From Gramella jeungdoensis (GTDB taxonomy: Bacteria > Bacteroidota > Bacteroidia > Flavobacteriales > Flavobacteriaceae), in contig NZ_JAMSCK010000001.1 in the NCBI RefSeq assembly GCF_023805255.1, positions 186,001-250,000 of the forward strand: DNA of 64,000 nt, read 5' to 3'. Made by a program: the position numbers and the translations under genes. Below are positions 26,224 through 35,260 of this stretch, piece by piece (within the stretch, counting starts at the first letter, position 1; each line of letters begins with the position of its first letter). The notes beneath the pieces were generated by a model. The model made no database searches. It was not told the origin of the DNA and worked only from the letters and a program-made list of their open reading frames with translations.

Positions 26224-26877
26224 CTAAGCGATATCAGCAATTATGCTTACACCACCTTTTACTTTTTCATTTAATCCAACTCTTACTTTCGATCCTACCG
26301 GAACGAAAACATCAACACGACTTCCAAATTTTATGAATCCGCTGTCACTACCCTGAACTACTTCAGCGTCAACTTCAGCATAATTTACAATTCTTTTCGC
26401 CATGGCTCCGGCTATTTGCCTGTACATGATCTCTCCAGCTACCTCATTTTTTACCACTACGGTAGTTCTTTCATTCTCCTCGCTGGATTTCGGGTGCCAT
26501 GCAACCAGAAATTTACCAGGATGGTACTTACTGTATGTAACTTTTCCTCCTACCGGATGGCGTGTTACATGAACATTAATGGGTGACATGAATATAGAGA
26601 TCTGCAACCGGTTATCCTTGAAATATTCTTTTTCGTAAACCTCCTCAATCGCTACAACTTTACCATCTACCGGGGCTATAATATGTTCGTTATTGTGATT
26701 CGTTACTCTTTTTGGGTTCCTGAAGAATTGCAGTATCAGAAAGAAAAAAATCACCGAAACAATAAGGATGACAAATTTTATCCAGTATATATTAATTAAA
26801 CTGTAAGTAATGATATTTATTGCGATCAGGATGATCGCAGTAATCGTCATTATTTTATATCCTTCTTTATGAAACAT
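26224..26877 (-). CDS. psd: Phosphatidylserine decarboxylase family protein
   Basis: A 217-residue member of the short phosphatidylserine decarboxylase family, which makes phosphatidylethanolamine. Two N-terminal membrane helices (about 9-50) precede the catalytic region (APVDGKVVAIEEV, INVHVTRHPVGG). The self-cleavage site that creates the pyruvoyl cofactor is the Ser in FIKFGSRVDVF, near residue 187. The start overlaps the end of cdsA by 11 bp, so translation is coupled. The two enzymes act in one pathway, with phosphatidylserine synthase acting between them and not in the window. Confidence 0.94.
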   Translation of the reverse strand: MFHKEGYKIMTITAIILIAINIITYSLINIYWIKFVILIVSVIFFFLILQFFRNPKRVTNHNNEHIIAPVDGKVVAIEEVYEKEYFKDNRLQISIFMSPINVHVTRHPVGGKVTYSKYHPGKFLVAWHPKSSEENERTTVVVKNEVAGEIMYRQIAGAMAKRIVNYAEVDAEVVQGSDSGFIKFGSRVDVFVPVGSKVRVGLNEKVKGGVSIIADIA

Positions 26878-27670
26878 AATTCAATATATATAAATAAGCA
26901 TAAATAAACGGACTTGCAAAGATAATACTATCCAGTCTGTCAAACAATCCGCCATGTCCTGGCATTAATTTTCCACTGTCTTTCACCCCCGCCTGTCGTT
27001 TGAATTTTGATTGAATGAGATCACCTAAAGTTCCAAATATACTCAGGATAATAGCCATTCCCAGCCAGATTACTACAGTCAGGAAATTGCTGTAATACCA
27101 GATGATATAACTCATTATGCAACTAAATACCAGTCCTCCAAGAAAACCTTCTATGGTTTTATTGGGAGAGATCTTCTCATAGAGTTTCCTTTTTCCGAAA
27201 TTCTTCCCTATTAAAAAAGCAAAAGTGTCATTGGTCCAGATTAGAAGAAAGATTCCTATGACCAGTTTCGGTATAAAAACACCTTCTATAGTTGGAATAA
27301 GTGTAAGGAATATGGTAGAGGAAATCAAATAAAATATTATGATGATATATTTCTTCTTTTCAAAGACCGGAATTTTCTTTACTACAAGTAAATCCTTTAC
27401 GAGAAAAAGATTGACAAATATGGTTATGAATAACAGGAGGACAGTGGCGTCCTGGTTGAATTTAAGAAAGCTGAACAGGTAAAAAAGAATTGCCTGTAAG
27501 AAATAAAGAGCATAGCTTTTCAGGCGTAAAAGCTTCTGCATTTCAATAAGACATACAAGGCTTAAAATATAGAAAAGCAGGATAAAGATCAGTTCGGAAG
27601 ATAGAATTGATGCAACCAAAATGGATGTATACAATAAGCCTGATACAGCACGAATTATGGTTTCCCTCAT
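26867..27670 (-). CDS. cdsA: Phosphatidate cytidylyltransferase
   Basis: A 267-residue integral membrane enzyme making CDP-diacylglycerol from phosphatidate and CTP. About seven hydrophobic helices are visible. The family signature is complete near the C-terminus: SPNKTIEGFLGG, then LGDLIQSKFKRQAGVKDSG and the LMPGHGGLFDRLDS motif that binds metal and CTP. It sits between the LUD-domain gene (3-bp gap) and psd (11-bp overlap), so this is a phospholipid synthesis operon. Confidence 0.96.
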   Translation of the reverse strand: MRETIIRAVSGLLYTSILVASILSSELIFILLFYILSLVCLIEMQKLLRLKSYALYFLQAILFYLFSFLKFNQDATVLLLFITIFVNLFLVKDLLVVKKIPVFEKKKYIIIIFYLISSTIFLTLIPTIEGVFIPKLVIGIFLLIWTNDTFAFLIGKNFGKRKLYEKISPNKTIEGFLGGLVFSCIMSYIIWYYSNFLTVVIWLGMAIILSIFGTLGDLIQSKFKRQAGVKDSGKLMPGHGGLFDRLDSIIFASPFIYAYLYILNYVS

Positions 27671-27673
27671 AAA

Positions 27674-28285
27674 TTACAGATCTTCCAGTAGAAGCAAATA
27701 TAAGTTTTTTGTGCTACTTCCGTAACTCATGAAATCACCCTCTTTTTGGGTCTCAAAATTTTTGATTGTGGTGATATTGGAAGGGATTTGCTGTTTGTTC
27801 TTGAATTTGATTCCTCTTAGACCTTCCCCTATGGTATCTATCAGCTGACTGGTGGAAGATAGGATTACGAAATTGGGAGGTAGGTCATGCAGTTTGCGCT
27901 CTTTGATCTGATTTGATGAAATAAGAATAGAACCATCATTTGCTACAAGGAATTCACAGGTAGAAAGAAAAAAATCGGCGCTCGCAGATTTGTTGAATTC
28001 TAAATTGAAACCGGAGAATTTACTCTTTAATTTTTCATCAAAGCAACAGCATTGCTTTTCATACCAGTCATTCTCCATAAGAATATTGTCAAATGCTTCC
28101 CGTATCTCTGTATCATCAATGCAATACAGGAACTTACCACCATTATTCTTAAAGTTCATCATGAAACGCTCATCGGTAGGTAGTTTTACCTCCGGCATAT
28201 ATTTGCCTCTCTCAGCATTTTCAGGGATATCCTGATCCTGATCTGATTTGGGCTTTGGATTGAGAAACCTCTTGAATAGATTCAT
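27674..28285 (-). CDS. LUD domain protein (LutC/YkgG-like)
   Basis: A 203-residue protein of the LUD family. LutC/YkgG relatives work with Fe-S partners LutA and LutB in lactate oxidation. The second half shows family features: FFLSTCEFLVANDGSILISSNQ, then LPPNFVILSSTSQLIDTIGEGL. No LutA or LutB gene is here, and instead it begins an operon with cdsA, psd and an acyl-CoA-binding protein. Orphan LUD proteins of this kind accompany ftsH and cdsA in many Bacteroidota; their role is unknown. A strong terminator separates it from ftsH upstream. Confidence 0.82.
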   Translation of the reverse strand: MNLFKRFLNPKPKSDQDQDIPENAERGKYMPEVKLPTDERFMMNFKNNGGKFLYCIDDTEIREAFDNILMENDWYEKQCCCFDEKLKSKFSGFNLEFNKSASADFFLSTCEFLVANDGSILISSNQIKERKLHDLPPNFVILSSTSQLIDTIGEGLRGIKFKNKQQIPSNITTIKNFETQKEGDFMSYGSSTKNLYLLLLEDL

Positions 28286-28326
28286 AGAGTTTTGGGTATG
28301 GTTCCTACAGTCATTTTACCAAAGTT

Positions 28327-28368
28327 AAAAAATCTCAAATTAACCTTCGTTTAATTTGAGATTTTTTA
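28327..28368 (-). terminator. Terminator downstream of ftsH
   Basis: Long perfect inverted repeat (aaaatctcaaattaa with ttaatttgagatttt, arms within 28329-28343 and 28351-28365), a 7-nt loop with a ttcg core and flanking A/T runs, in the gap between ftsH and the LUD gene. Confidence 0.85.
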
Positions 28369-28383
28369 CTTGGAACTTCTACA

Positions 28384-30444
28384 CTAATTATTAACCGAAT
28401 CGTTTTCGGTCAATTCTTCTTCGTCATCTGTACTTTTTCCCTTGGTAGCTTTGGATTCTTTCCCGTTCTTGTTCTTTTCTTCAAGGGTGTTCTTTTCCTT
28501 TACAGGTTGTCCCTCTTCTTTTTCTTTATTGAACGGTCGCTTCCCAAAGATCTTCTCAAGATCATCTTTAAAAATAACTTCTTTGTCGAGCAGAATCTCT
28601 GCCAGCTGGGTAAGCTTGTCCTTGTTGTGCTCTAAAAGATCTACAGCACGCTTGTATTGAGCTTCAATAAGATTCGAGATCTCTTTGTCTATTAATTCAG
28701 AAGTCTTTTCACTATAAGGCTTGGTGAAATTATATTCACTTTGGCCTGAAGAATCGTAATAGGTAAGATTACCTACGGCTTCATTAAGCCCATAGATAGT
28801 AACCATGGCTCTGGCCTGTTTTGTTACTTTTTCAAGGTCGCTTAGTGCTCCGGTAGATATTTTATCGAAGATTACTCTTTCAGCTGCACGGCCACCAAGT
28901 GCGGCACACATTTCATCCAGCATTTGCTCTGGCCTTACAATAAGCCTTTCTTCTGGTAAATACCATGCAGCACCCAGCGATTGTCCACGTGGGACGATAG
29001 TTACTTTTACAAGTGGCGCGGCATGTTCCAGCATCCAGCTTACGGTAGCGTGACCAGCTTCGTGGAATGCAATGGCTTTTTTCTCTTCAGGGGTAATGAT
29101 CTTGTTTTTCTTTTCAAGTCCACCTACTATTCGGTCCACGGCATCCAGGAAGTCCTGTTTACCTACTGCTTTATTTCCTTTTCTTGCTGCTATAAGAGCG
29201 GCCTCATTACAAACATTCGCAATATCGGCCCCCGAAAATCCGGGAGTCTGTTTTGCAAGGAATTCTATATCAAGTTCATCAGAAACTTTTTTAAGTGGTT
29301 TTAGATGAACCTCGAATATTTCTTTTCTTTCTCTAAGATCGGGTAGGTCTACATAGATCTGACGGTCAAAACGACCGGCTCTCATAAGCGCCTTATCCAG
29401 CACATCGGCACGGTTGGTGGCTGCGATCACGATCACGTTGGTGTTGGTGCCAAAACCATCCATTTCGGTAAGCAACTGGTTAAGGGTGTTCTCACGTTCA
29501 TCATTTGAACCTGAAAAATTACTTTTTCCACGAGCCCGTCCAATCGCGTCTATTTCATCGATAAAAATGATAGATGGTGATTTTTCCTTTGCCTGTTTGA
29601 AAAGGTCTCTAACACGGGAAGCACCTACTCCCACAAACATTTCAACGAAATCTGATCCTGATAATGAGAAGAAAGGAACTTTCGCTTCTCCGGCCACAGC
29701 TTTTGCAAGTAATGTTTTACCAGTACCAGGAGGGCCTACAAGCAATGCTCCTTTTGGGATTTTACCTCCAAGTGCAGTGTATTTATCTGGCTGCTTAAGA
29801 AAATCAACGATCTCCTGCACTTCTTCTTTCGCTCCTTCAAGTCCGGCAACATCTTTAAAAGAAGTCTTTACATCGGTATTCTGATCGAATAATTTGGCTT
29901 TGGATTTCCCAATATTGAAGATTTGTCCTCCTGCGCCACCACCGGCACCCGAGCTCATCTTTCTCATGATGAAGATCCAAACCCCGATAATCAGGATAAA
30001 TGGTAATAAGGCCCAGAACAGCTCACCCAGAACATCGTTAGAAGTATCATAGGTGACAATGGTGTCAAGATTATTTTCTTTTTTGATCTCGTTGATGTCA
30101 TTTTCAAAATTCTGAAGGTCACCAAACTGGAAAGTGTAAGATGGGCTTTCTCCAGTGGGGAATAATTCAGGATCAACATTTTTCTTATGAATATCTTTCT
30201 GCTTGGCTTCATCTGTCAGATAGACACGGGCAAGATTTCGGTTAATGATCTCAACCTTCTTAATGTCTCCATCTCTTAAATATTCCTTGAATTCAGCTGG
30301 ATTGGTCTTGGCAGGTTCAGAAAAACCTCCTCCTCCAAAAAAGTTTATGCCTAAAAATATGATAATGATCGCCGCATAAATCCAGTAGGCACTGAATTTA
30401 GGTTTTTTGGGATCTAATTTTTTCTTCGGTTTTTGATTCGCCAT
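28384..30444 (-). CDS. ftsH: ATP-dependent zinc metalloprotease FtsH
   Basis: A 686-residue membrane AAA+ protease that degrades membrane and short-lived cytosolic proteins. Two N-terminal membrane helices (about 20-38 and 134-155) flank the periplasmic domain. The AAA module has Walker A GPPGTGKT (about 236-243), Walker [12 protein letters not shown] and the arginine-rich RAGRFDRQI. The zinc site HEAGH lies near residue 460. An acidic and Lys-rich tail of about 55 residues is longer than usual. It follows rsfS by 22 bp and is ended by a terminator. Confidence 0.98.
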   Translation of the reverse strand: MANQKPKKKLDPKKPKFSAYWIYAAIIIIFLGINFFGGGGFSEPAKTNPAEFKEYLRDGDIKKVEIINRNLARVYLTDEAKQKDIHKKNVDPELFPTGESPSYTFQFGDLQNFENDINEIKKENNLDTIVTYDTSNDVLGELFWALLPFILIIGVWIFIMRKMSSGAGGGAGGQIFNIGKSKAKLFDQNTDVKTSFKDVAGLEGAKEEVQEIVDFLKQPDKYTALGGKIPKGALLVGPPGTGKTLLAKAVAGEAKVPFFSLSGSDFVEMFVGVGASRVRDLFKQAKEKSPSIIFIDEIDAIGRARGKSNFSGSNDERENTLNQLLTEMDGFGTNTNVIVIAATNRADVLDKALMRAGRFDRQIYVDLPDLRERKEIFEVHLKPLKKVSDELDIEFLAKQTPGFSGADIANVCNEAALIAARKGNKAVGKQDFLDAVDRIVGGLEKKNKIITPEEKKAIAFHEAGHATVSWMLEHAAPLVKVTIVPRGQSLGAAWYLPEERLIVRPEQMLDEMCAALGGRAAERVIFDKISTGALSDLEKVTKQARAMVTIYGLNEAVGNLTYYDSSGQSEYNFTKPYSEKTSELIDKEISNLIEAQYKRAVDLLEHNKDKLTQLAEILLDKEVIFKDDLEKIFGKRPFNKEKEEGQPVKEKNTLEEKNKNGKESKATKGKSTDDEEELTENDSVNN

Positions 30445-30466
30445 TCTGTCGTGCTATAATTTGTAT

Positions 30467-30838
30467 TTAATAACTGGTTTCTATGGATGTGATCTTTGCA
30501 TCACCCCACAGGCTCTCAATATCGTAAAATTCCCTGATATGTTTCTGAAATACATGAACTACTACGTTCACATAATCCAGAAGAACCCATTCGGCATTCT
30601 CGCTTCCTTCGACATGCCAGGGTTTATCTTTCAGGTTTTTACTAACTGTTTTCTGTATGGAATTTACTATGGCGTTAACCTGCGTATTGGAAGTCCCGTT
30701 GCAGATTATAAAATAATCACAAACTGTATTTTCTATCTCTCTAAGGTCCAGGATATCAATATCATTCCCCTTAACTTCCTCTATCCCTTTAATAATATGT
30801 GCAATAAGTTGATCGCTGTTTTTTTCCTTTTTCGACAT
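30467..30838 (-). CDS. rsfS: Ribosome silencing factor RsfS
   Basis: A 123-residue RsfS/Iojap protein that binds ribosomal protein L14 and blocks subunit joining in stationary phase or starvation. Typical segments are DILDLREIENTVCDYFIICNGTSNTQVNAI, whose central part is the L14-contact region, and WVLLDYVNVVVHVF near the C-terminus. It is the first gene of an rsfS-ftsH transcript, with a promoter element about 19 bp upstream. Confidence 0.95.
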   Translation of the reverse strand: MSKKEKNSDQLIAHIIKGIEEVKGNDIDILDLREIENTVCDYFIICNGTSNTQVNAIVNSIQKTVSKNLKDKPWHVEGSENAEWVLLDYVNVVVHVFQKHIREFYDIESLWGDAKITSIETSY

Positions 30839-30856
30839 TAAATTAATTTATTTACG

Positions 30857-30864
30857 CAAATTTA
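30857..30864 (-). promoter_or_regulatory. -7 promoter element of rsfS-ftsH
   Basis: TAAATTTG on the minus strand, an exact TAnnTTTG match 19 bp upstream of the rsfS ATG. No TTG is seen at -33. Confidence 0.4.
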
Positions 30865-30931
30865 TCATTTTTTGCTCTTTTAAAGAGATTGTTAACACAA
30901 GATTTAACGCCCTCTTTCTTAGTATTTATAT

Positions 30932-31663
30932 ATGCGTATAATCAAAGTTAATGCCATTGATTCCACTAATTCCTTTGTTCGTAAGTTTTACGAAGGGAAT
31001 AATAATTTTGAGCCTGTATGTGTGCGAGCCATTAGTCAAACCAGGGGTAGGGGGCAAAGAGGTTCCTCCTGGGAGTCTAAAGCTGGTGAGAACCTGACCT
31101 TTAGTGTTCTTTACCCGCAAACAGAACTGAATATTTCACGACACTTTCTTCTGAGCGCTACAATTTCCCTGGCGGTTCTTAAAGCACTGCAGGAGCTGAA
31201 GATTCCTGAATTGAAAGTGAAATGGCCTAACGACATTCTGTCAGCAAAACGAAAGATAGGCGGAATCCTCATAGAAAATATTGTGAAGACCGAAGGTATC
31301 GTAGCCAGTATAATAGGGATCGGCCTTAACGTGAATCAGACAGATTTCAAGGGACTTCCTCAGGCCGGATCTCTTAAAAGTGTTACAGGTAAAGAGTTTG
31401 ATTTAGACGAATTGATGAATAGTATACTTTTTACAATTCAATCAAAGTTGAAAGAATTGCCGGAAGTAAGTCCTAACCAGATTTTAGAAAGTTATGCTCT
31501 GAATATGTTCAGGCTGAATGTAGTTTCTGCTTTTTCTTCACCAGAGGGGAAACATTTTAATGGGATCATTAGGGGTGTGACTACCGATGGTAAGTTGAAC
31601 CTAGAAATAGAAGAAGGCGTTTTTAAGACTTTTGATCTGAAAGAAGTACAGTTGCTTTATTAA
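30932..31663 (+). CDS. birA: Biotin--[acetyl-CoA-carboxylase] ligase
   Basis: A 243-residue biotin protein ligase that activates biotin as biotinyl-AMP and attaches it to the carrier protein of acetyl-CoA carboxylase. The catalytic loop is SQTRGRGQRGSSW, followed by NLTFSVLYP and the KWPNDIL motif that holds biotin and ATP. It starts directly at the catalytic domain (MRIIKVNAIDSTNSF), so it lacks the winged-helix repressor domain of E. coli BirA and is a group I enzyme without direct gene control. It is divergent from rsfS and ends at a terminator. Confidence 0.95.
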   Translation: MRIIKVNAIDSTNSFVRKFYEGNNNFEPVCVRAISQTRGRGQRGSSWESKAGENLTFSVLYPQTELNISRHFLLSATISLAVLKALQELKIPELKVKWPNDILSAKRKIGGILIENIVKTEGIVASIIGIGLNVNQTDFKGLPQAGSLKSVTGKEFDLDELMNSILFTIQSKLKELPEVSPNQILESYALNMFRLNVVSAFSSPEGKHFNGIIRGVTTDGKLNLEIEEGVFKTFDLKEVQLLY

Positions 31664-31692
31664 AATAAAAAAGCCGGATTTTTTCCGGCTTA
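31664..31692 (-). terminator. Terminator between birA and the pyrE operon
   Basis: Arms aagccgga (31671-31678) and tccggctt (31684-31691) with a 5-nt loop. The U tract is on the minus side, so it mainly ends the SRPBCC gene transcript. Confidence 0.8.
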
Positions 31693-31696
31693 TGAT

Positions 31697-32089
31697 CTAT
31701 AATTTCGAAGCATTTTCACTTAACGTGTTTATGAATTTTTTGAGAGGCCCTTTAATCATCATGCTCATCATCGGGTTGAAATTACCTTCAAAGTTCATAA
31801 ATACCTCACTTTGTGAGGGGCCGGCTTCAGAAACATGAATGTCCAAATTGAATGGAAACTTATCTGAAGTTGAGCCTAAACGAACCAGTTCGGGTTCTTT
31901 GGTTTCTGTGATCTTTAACCTTATTTCAGGCATCCCTTTTAACTGAAAAAGAAATGTATCCTGGGCAGTAGCCTCAAATTTTTCTTTGCTCTCGGGCATC
32001 AGCTGTTCATAATTCTCCACGTTGGTTAGGAATTGAAACATTTCCTGCTGACTTTTTCCGGTAGTTACTTTCTGGCTTTCTAATTTCAT
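31697..32089 (-). CDS. SRPBCC (START-like) family protein
   Basis: A 130-residue protein starting MKLESQKVTTGKSQQEMFQF at the ATG at 32089, just 2 bp after the stop of pyrE; the open frame extends upstream into pyrE but without a better start. The helix-grip fold typical of SRPBCC/polyketide-cyclase-like proteins is suggested by alternating strands and the final amphipathic helix (MIKGPLKKFINTLSENASKL). Such proteins bind hydrophobic ligands. Ligand unknown. Co-transcription with pyrE has no evident functional link. Confidence 0.82.
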   Translation of the reverse strand: MKLESQKVTTGKSQQEMFQFLTNVENYEQLMPESKEKFEATAQDTFLFQLKGMPEIRLKITETKEPELVRLGSTSDKFPFNLDIHVSEAGPSQSEVFMNFEGNFNPMMSMMIKGPLKKFINTLSENASKL

Positions 32090-32091
32090 TC

Positions 32092-32733
32092 TTATGCTTT
32101 CCAGTTGGCAGGATCTTCTCTCCACTTGCGAAGGATCCCTGCTTCTTCTGCATTAATATAATGGGTGTTTTGTGCTGTTTCTATGAGATGTTCGTAGTCA
32201 CTTAAGGTATGAAGCTCGATCTCAGCTTTCTTAAAGCTATTTACTGAAGTGTCAAACCCATAGGTAAAGATCGCGAACATGCCTTTCACATTGGCACCTG
32301 CTTCCTCAAGGGCTTTCACGGCATTCAGGCTGCTTTTGCCCGTACTTATGAGATCTTCGATCACCACAACGGTTTGTCCCTCTTCCAGATTTCCTTCAAT
32401 CTGGTTTTGTCTTCCATGTCCCTTTGGTTCAGGTCTAACATATGCAAACGGAAGACTCAAATATTCTGCAACCAGCATGCCTATACCTATGGCACCCGTT
32501 GCCACTGCTGCGATTACATCTGGTTTCCCGTACTTTTCTTCTATTTGTTTAGCGAAATGTTCCCGCACGTAATTTCTGATCATTGGATATGACAGGACTA
32601 TCCTGTTATCACAATAAATAGGGGATTTCCAGCCACTTGCCCAGGTAAAGGGTTGTTGTGGTTCCAATTTTATTGCTTTAATTTGCAACAAAAGCTCAGC
32701 AGTCTTTTTTGCTGTTTCTTTATTCAAAATCAT
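32092..32733 (-). CDS. pyrE: Orotate phosphoribosyltransferase
   Basis: A 213-residue enzyme making OMP from orotate and PRPP in pyrimidine synthesis. The PRPP-binding motif is VVVIEDLISTGKSSLNAVKAL, with the conserved acidic pair in EDL. The catalytic lysine loop RPEPKGHG and the substrate region WASGWKSPIYCDNR precede it. The start codon lies only 8 bp from the divergent NUDIX gene's start, and a -7 element overlaps that neighbour's ATG. The pyrE mRNA could therefore be nearly leaderless. Confidence 0.96.
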   Translation of the reverse strand: MILNKETAKKTAELLLQIKAIKLEPQQPFTWASGWKSPIYCDNRIVLSYPMIRNYVREHFAKQIEEKYGKPDVIAAVATGAIGIGMLVAEYLSLPFAYVRPEPKGHGRQNQIEGNLEEGQTVVVIEDLISTGKSSLNAVKALEEAGANVKGMFAIFTYGFDTSVNSFKKAEIELHTLSDYEHLIETAQNTHYINAEEAGILRKWREDPANWKA

Positions 32734-32738
32734 AGCTG

Positions 32739-32746
32739 CAAATGTA
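32739..32746 (-). promoter_or_regulatory. Candidate -7 element of pyrE overlapping the NUDIX start codon
   Basis: TACATTTG on the minus strand matches TAnnTTTG exactly. It covers the ATG at 32742 of the divergent gene and places the pyrE transcription start near 32732-32735. Confidence 0.4.
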
Positions 32747-33365
32747 TAAAGTTTTTGTGAATGATATTCCCATAATTCTTTCTACACAGAAAGAAATTGG
32801 AGAAAAATATACTTCTTTTCCTCTAAAAACAGTTCGTTTTAAGAAAGTGGTGAAAAGAATCCTGAAGGGAAAACTGATGTATGTGAATCTTTATCATCCA
32901 GATGAGACAAAGCTCCTGAAATATCTATTCAAAAAAATGAAAGTGATCACTGCAGCTGGTGGTATGGTGGTTAACCCTGAGAAAGAGATCCTTTTTATTT
33001 ATCGCAATAACCGATGGGACCTGCCTAAAGGTAAAATTGAAAAAAACGAGGATGTAAAGACCTGTGCAATTCGGGAAGTTGAAGAGGAAACCGGAGTACA
33101 GGGGCTTAAAATAACCCGTTTTATTACCAGGACATACCATGTTTTTAGAAGAAAGGGGAAATTGCGTTTAAAGGAAACTTACTGGTATGAGATGTATACC
33201 GAATACGATGGAGAACTTGTGCCTGAATTAAATGAAGGCATAAAAAAAGCCAAATGGAAAAACTTCGAAAAGAGTCAGAAGGCCTTGAAAAAGTCTTATG
33301 CCAATATCAAAATGCTATTCCCTGAAAAGTACCTAGCGGGGAAGTCGGAAGACTGGGTAGCGTAA
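32742..33365 (+). CDS. NUDIX hydrolase
   Basis: A 207-residue NUDIX protein. The Nudix box GX5EX7REUXEEXGU is visible as G-KIEKN-E-DVKTCAI-REVEEETGV (about residues 91-113), so it should hydrolyse a nucleoside diphosphate linked to another group with Mg2+. About 65 residues ahead of the Nudix domain form an N-terminal extension (MYKVFVNDIPIILSTQK), seen in a flavobacterial subfamily. The 3' end overlaps the end of the convergent M14 peptidase gene by 33 bp. Substrate unknown. Confidence 0.9.
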   Translation: MYKVFVNDIPIILSTQKEIGEKYTSFPLKTVRFKKVVKRILKGKLMYVNLYHPDETKLLKYLFKKMKVITAAGGMVVNPEKEILFIYRNNRWDLPKGKIEKNEDVKTCAIREVEEETGVQGLKITRFITRTYHVFRRKGKLRLKETYWYEMYTEYDGELVPELNEGIKKAKWKNFEKSQKALKKSYANIKMLFPEKYLAGKSEDWVA

Positions 33366-35084
33366 ATGAGCCTCTTCGTAGTTTTCTGAATGCTTGTGCA
33401 GCCAGTCCAGCTGTGCATACCAGCTATTCCTGAATTCAGCATCACCACGCTTCTTTTCTTCAAATTCATCCTTAAGTTCCTGGTCTTCTACGAGCAATTT
33501 TTTGGCGATATCTTCAAAAACATAGGGTGAAAAACCTTCTTTTTGTTGCAGCACAGTATCGAAAAAGTTCCAGTTAAAGAAAGAATCCATAGCGGTTGGT
33601 TCCAGAGTTTCCAGAAGATATCTTGCACCATCCTGAAAAGTCGTGATCAGATAGTCTCCTTTTCTGAATCTTACCTCTTTTACTGATTTGCTTACCGAGG
33701 TGTTTTTATGCAAATAATGACCTTCATAAGCTGACTTTACAGTTTCAAAATCTTCAATGTTATAGACCTCTACCTCGATCAATGTATCTCTTTTAAGAGT
33801 TTCCATTTTAATATTATTCAGTTTCAACCGATCGATGACCTGCCACCATCCCTGCGGGATTATATATGCTCTTGGAATCTCAACCTCTTCGGTAGCGGTG
33901 AAATTGTCATAATATTCTATTTCCTTGGTGAAGGCTTTATCTCGATCATATTTTAAGCGTTCCTGGCCGGTAACTTCACTGGTTATCTTTTCTCCTTTGT
34001 ATCCCTTGAATTCCCTTTTGCTGGGATTTTCCTTATCTACTTCAAATTTCAGATTGTAGTGACGGTCGGTAAGATACTTTCTCCTGGCCTGATTTCTCAG
34101 ATCTTTAATTATGCCGGTTTCCGCATCGGTAATTTTGATCATTGAGCGCATTAACTCATATGTTCCCATTACCCTTTTATCATAAGGTTTCAGCATATGA
34201 GTCTCCACCATCATTCCCAGTGTGTTCCACAGGGTAGTGTATCCGGTAGAATATCTTGGGTAGTCCATAAACTGGGAAAAGCCATTTTCTGGAACCTCGT
34301 TAAAGACATTCACATAAGGAGTAATGTCCCATTCTTTAATTCTTAAAGAATCTTCCAGGGCAGGCATCATTTTTTTATTCACATATTCACCTAAATTTCC
34401 ACCAAGTTTATTGTGCTGAGTGAACAGATGAGTGAGTGTATACTGATAATCTGCACCATTGCTTACGTGATTATCTATAAAGACATCGGGATTCAAATAA
34501 TGAAAGATCTTATAAAATGTCTGGGCGTTTTTTGTATCGGCTTTTATAAAATCCCTATTTAGATCATAATTTCGGGCATTACCCCTGAATCCATATTCTT
34601 TTGGTCCATTTTGATTGGTTCGGGTAGTTGAATTCCTGTTAAGAGCTCCCCCAACATTGTAAATGGGAATTGTGGCTATAATAGTGTTCTTTGGTGAGGG
34701 AATAGAATCACCAGCAAGATCTCTGAAAAGCATCATGGTGGCATCTATCCCATCGCTTTCACCTGGGTGGATGCCGTTATTAATAAGCATTATGCTATGG
34801 GAGTCCCTGTAATTTTCAATATCAAATTCTCCTTCCGGATGATAAACAGCAAGGTGAAGAGGCAGGCCGCTGTCTGTTTCTCCGAATTCCAGAAGAGTTA
34901 CGGTCTCATAAGCATCTTCTAGCTGCTCATAAAAATTGATTACCCCGTTGTAGGTATCGGTTTCTGTTCCTTCCGATTTTTCGAACTGGGTCTCAAAATC
35001 ATATTCCTTGATTAACCTGTATTTGGAAAAATCACAGGAGGTAAGGCTGATCAAAATCCCCAATATCAACCAAAATCTTTTCAT
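33333..35084 (-). CDS. M14 family zinc carboxypeptidase, lipoprotein
   Basis: A 583-residue exported peptidase with a lipoprotein signal (MKRFWLILGILISLTSC, Cys17). The M14 zinc ligands are seen in NNGIHPGESDG (H106, E109), with the third histidine in FIDNHVSNGADYQY near residue 198. The RNAR-type motif GFRGNARNYDLNRDF matches carboxypeptidase A relatives. The C-terminal half (about 330-583) is an uncharacterised domain common in large Bacteroidota M14 proteins. It likely trims peptides at the outer membrane. The 3' end overlaps the NUDIX gene. Confidence 0.9.
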   Translation of the reverse strand: MKRFWLILGILISLTSCDFSKYRLIKEYDFETQFEKSEGTETDTYNGVINFYEQLEDAYETVTLLEFGETDSGLPLHLAVYHPEGEFDIENYRDSHSIMLINNGIHPGESDGIDATMMLFRDLAGDSIPSPKNTIIATIPIYNVGGALNRNSTTRTNQNGPKEYGFRGNARNYDLNRDFIKADTKNAQTFYKIFHYLNPDVFIDNHVSNGADYQYTLTHLFTQHNKLGGNLGEYVNKKMMPALEDSLRIKEWDITPYVNVFNEVPENGFSQFMDYPRYSTGYTTLWNTLGMMVETHMLKPYDKRVMGTYELMRSMIKITDAETGIIKDLRNQARRKYLTDRHYNLKFEVDKENPSKREFKGYKGEKITSEVTGQERLKYDRDKAFTKEIEYYDNFTATEEVEIPRAYIIPQGWWQVIDRLKLNNIKMETLKRDTLIEVEVYNIEDFETVKSAYEGHYLHKNTSVSKSVKEVRFRKGDYLITTFQDGARYLLETLEPTAMDSFFNWNFFDTVLQQKEGFSPYVFEDIAKKLLVEDQELKDEFEEKKRGDAEFRNSWYAQLDWLHKHSENYEEAHLRYPVFRLPR

Positions 35085-35260
35085 AAAATTTTCTGAAAAT
35101 ATTGCCGTAAACTTAGTTAAAAAGTCTGAAAGCTGCCAAAATCATAGTATTTATATCGGGTGTCAACAATTGTTAAACTCTATTTTTTGATCTCATAAAG
35201 TTAAGTTTAGCTCATATTCTTCCTTATTTTAACTAAAATTGTGTTACATAAACTTATGTT
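35085..35260. promoter_or_regulatory. Divergent region between the M14 peptidase and TonB receptor genes
   Basis: A 176-bp AT-rich gap between divergent genes. TAAGTTTA near 35110 on the minus strand is a weak -7 candidate for the peptidase. No clear promoter, Fur-like box or riboswitch was seen for the receptor. Confidence 0.3.

Noticed and set aside
27674-28285. LUD protein as part of a lactate utilisation operon
   Set aside because: No LutA or LutB Fe-S partner is present; neighbours are phospholipid genes.
29414-29884. Open frame of 156 codons antisense to ftsH
   Set aside because: Ser/Pro-rich reverse-strand shadow of the AAA domain with no own regulatory signals.
35085-35260. Fur box or riboswitch for the TonB receptor
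   Set aside because: Several AT-rich inverted patches were seen, but none gives a convincing 19-bp Fur palindrome or a known riboswitch core.
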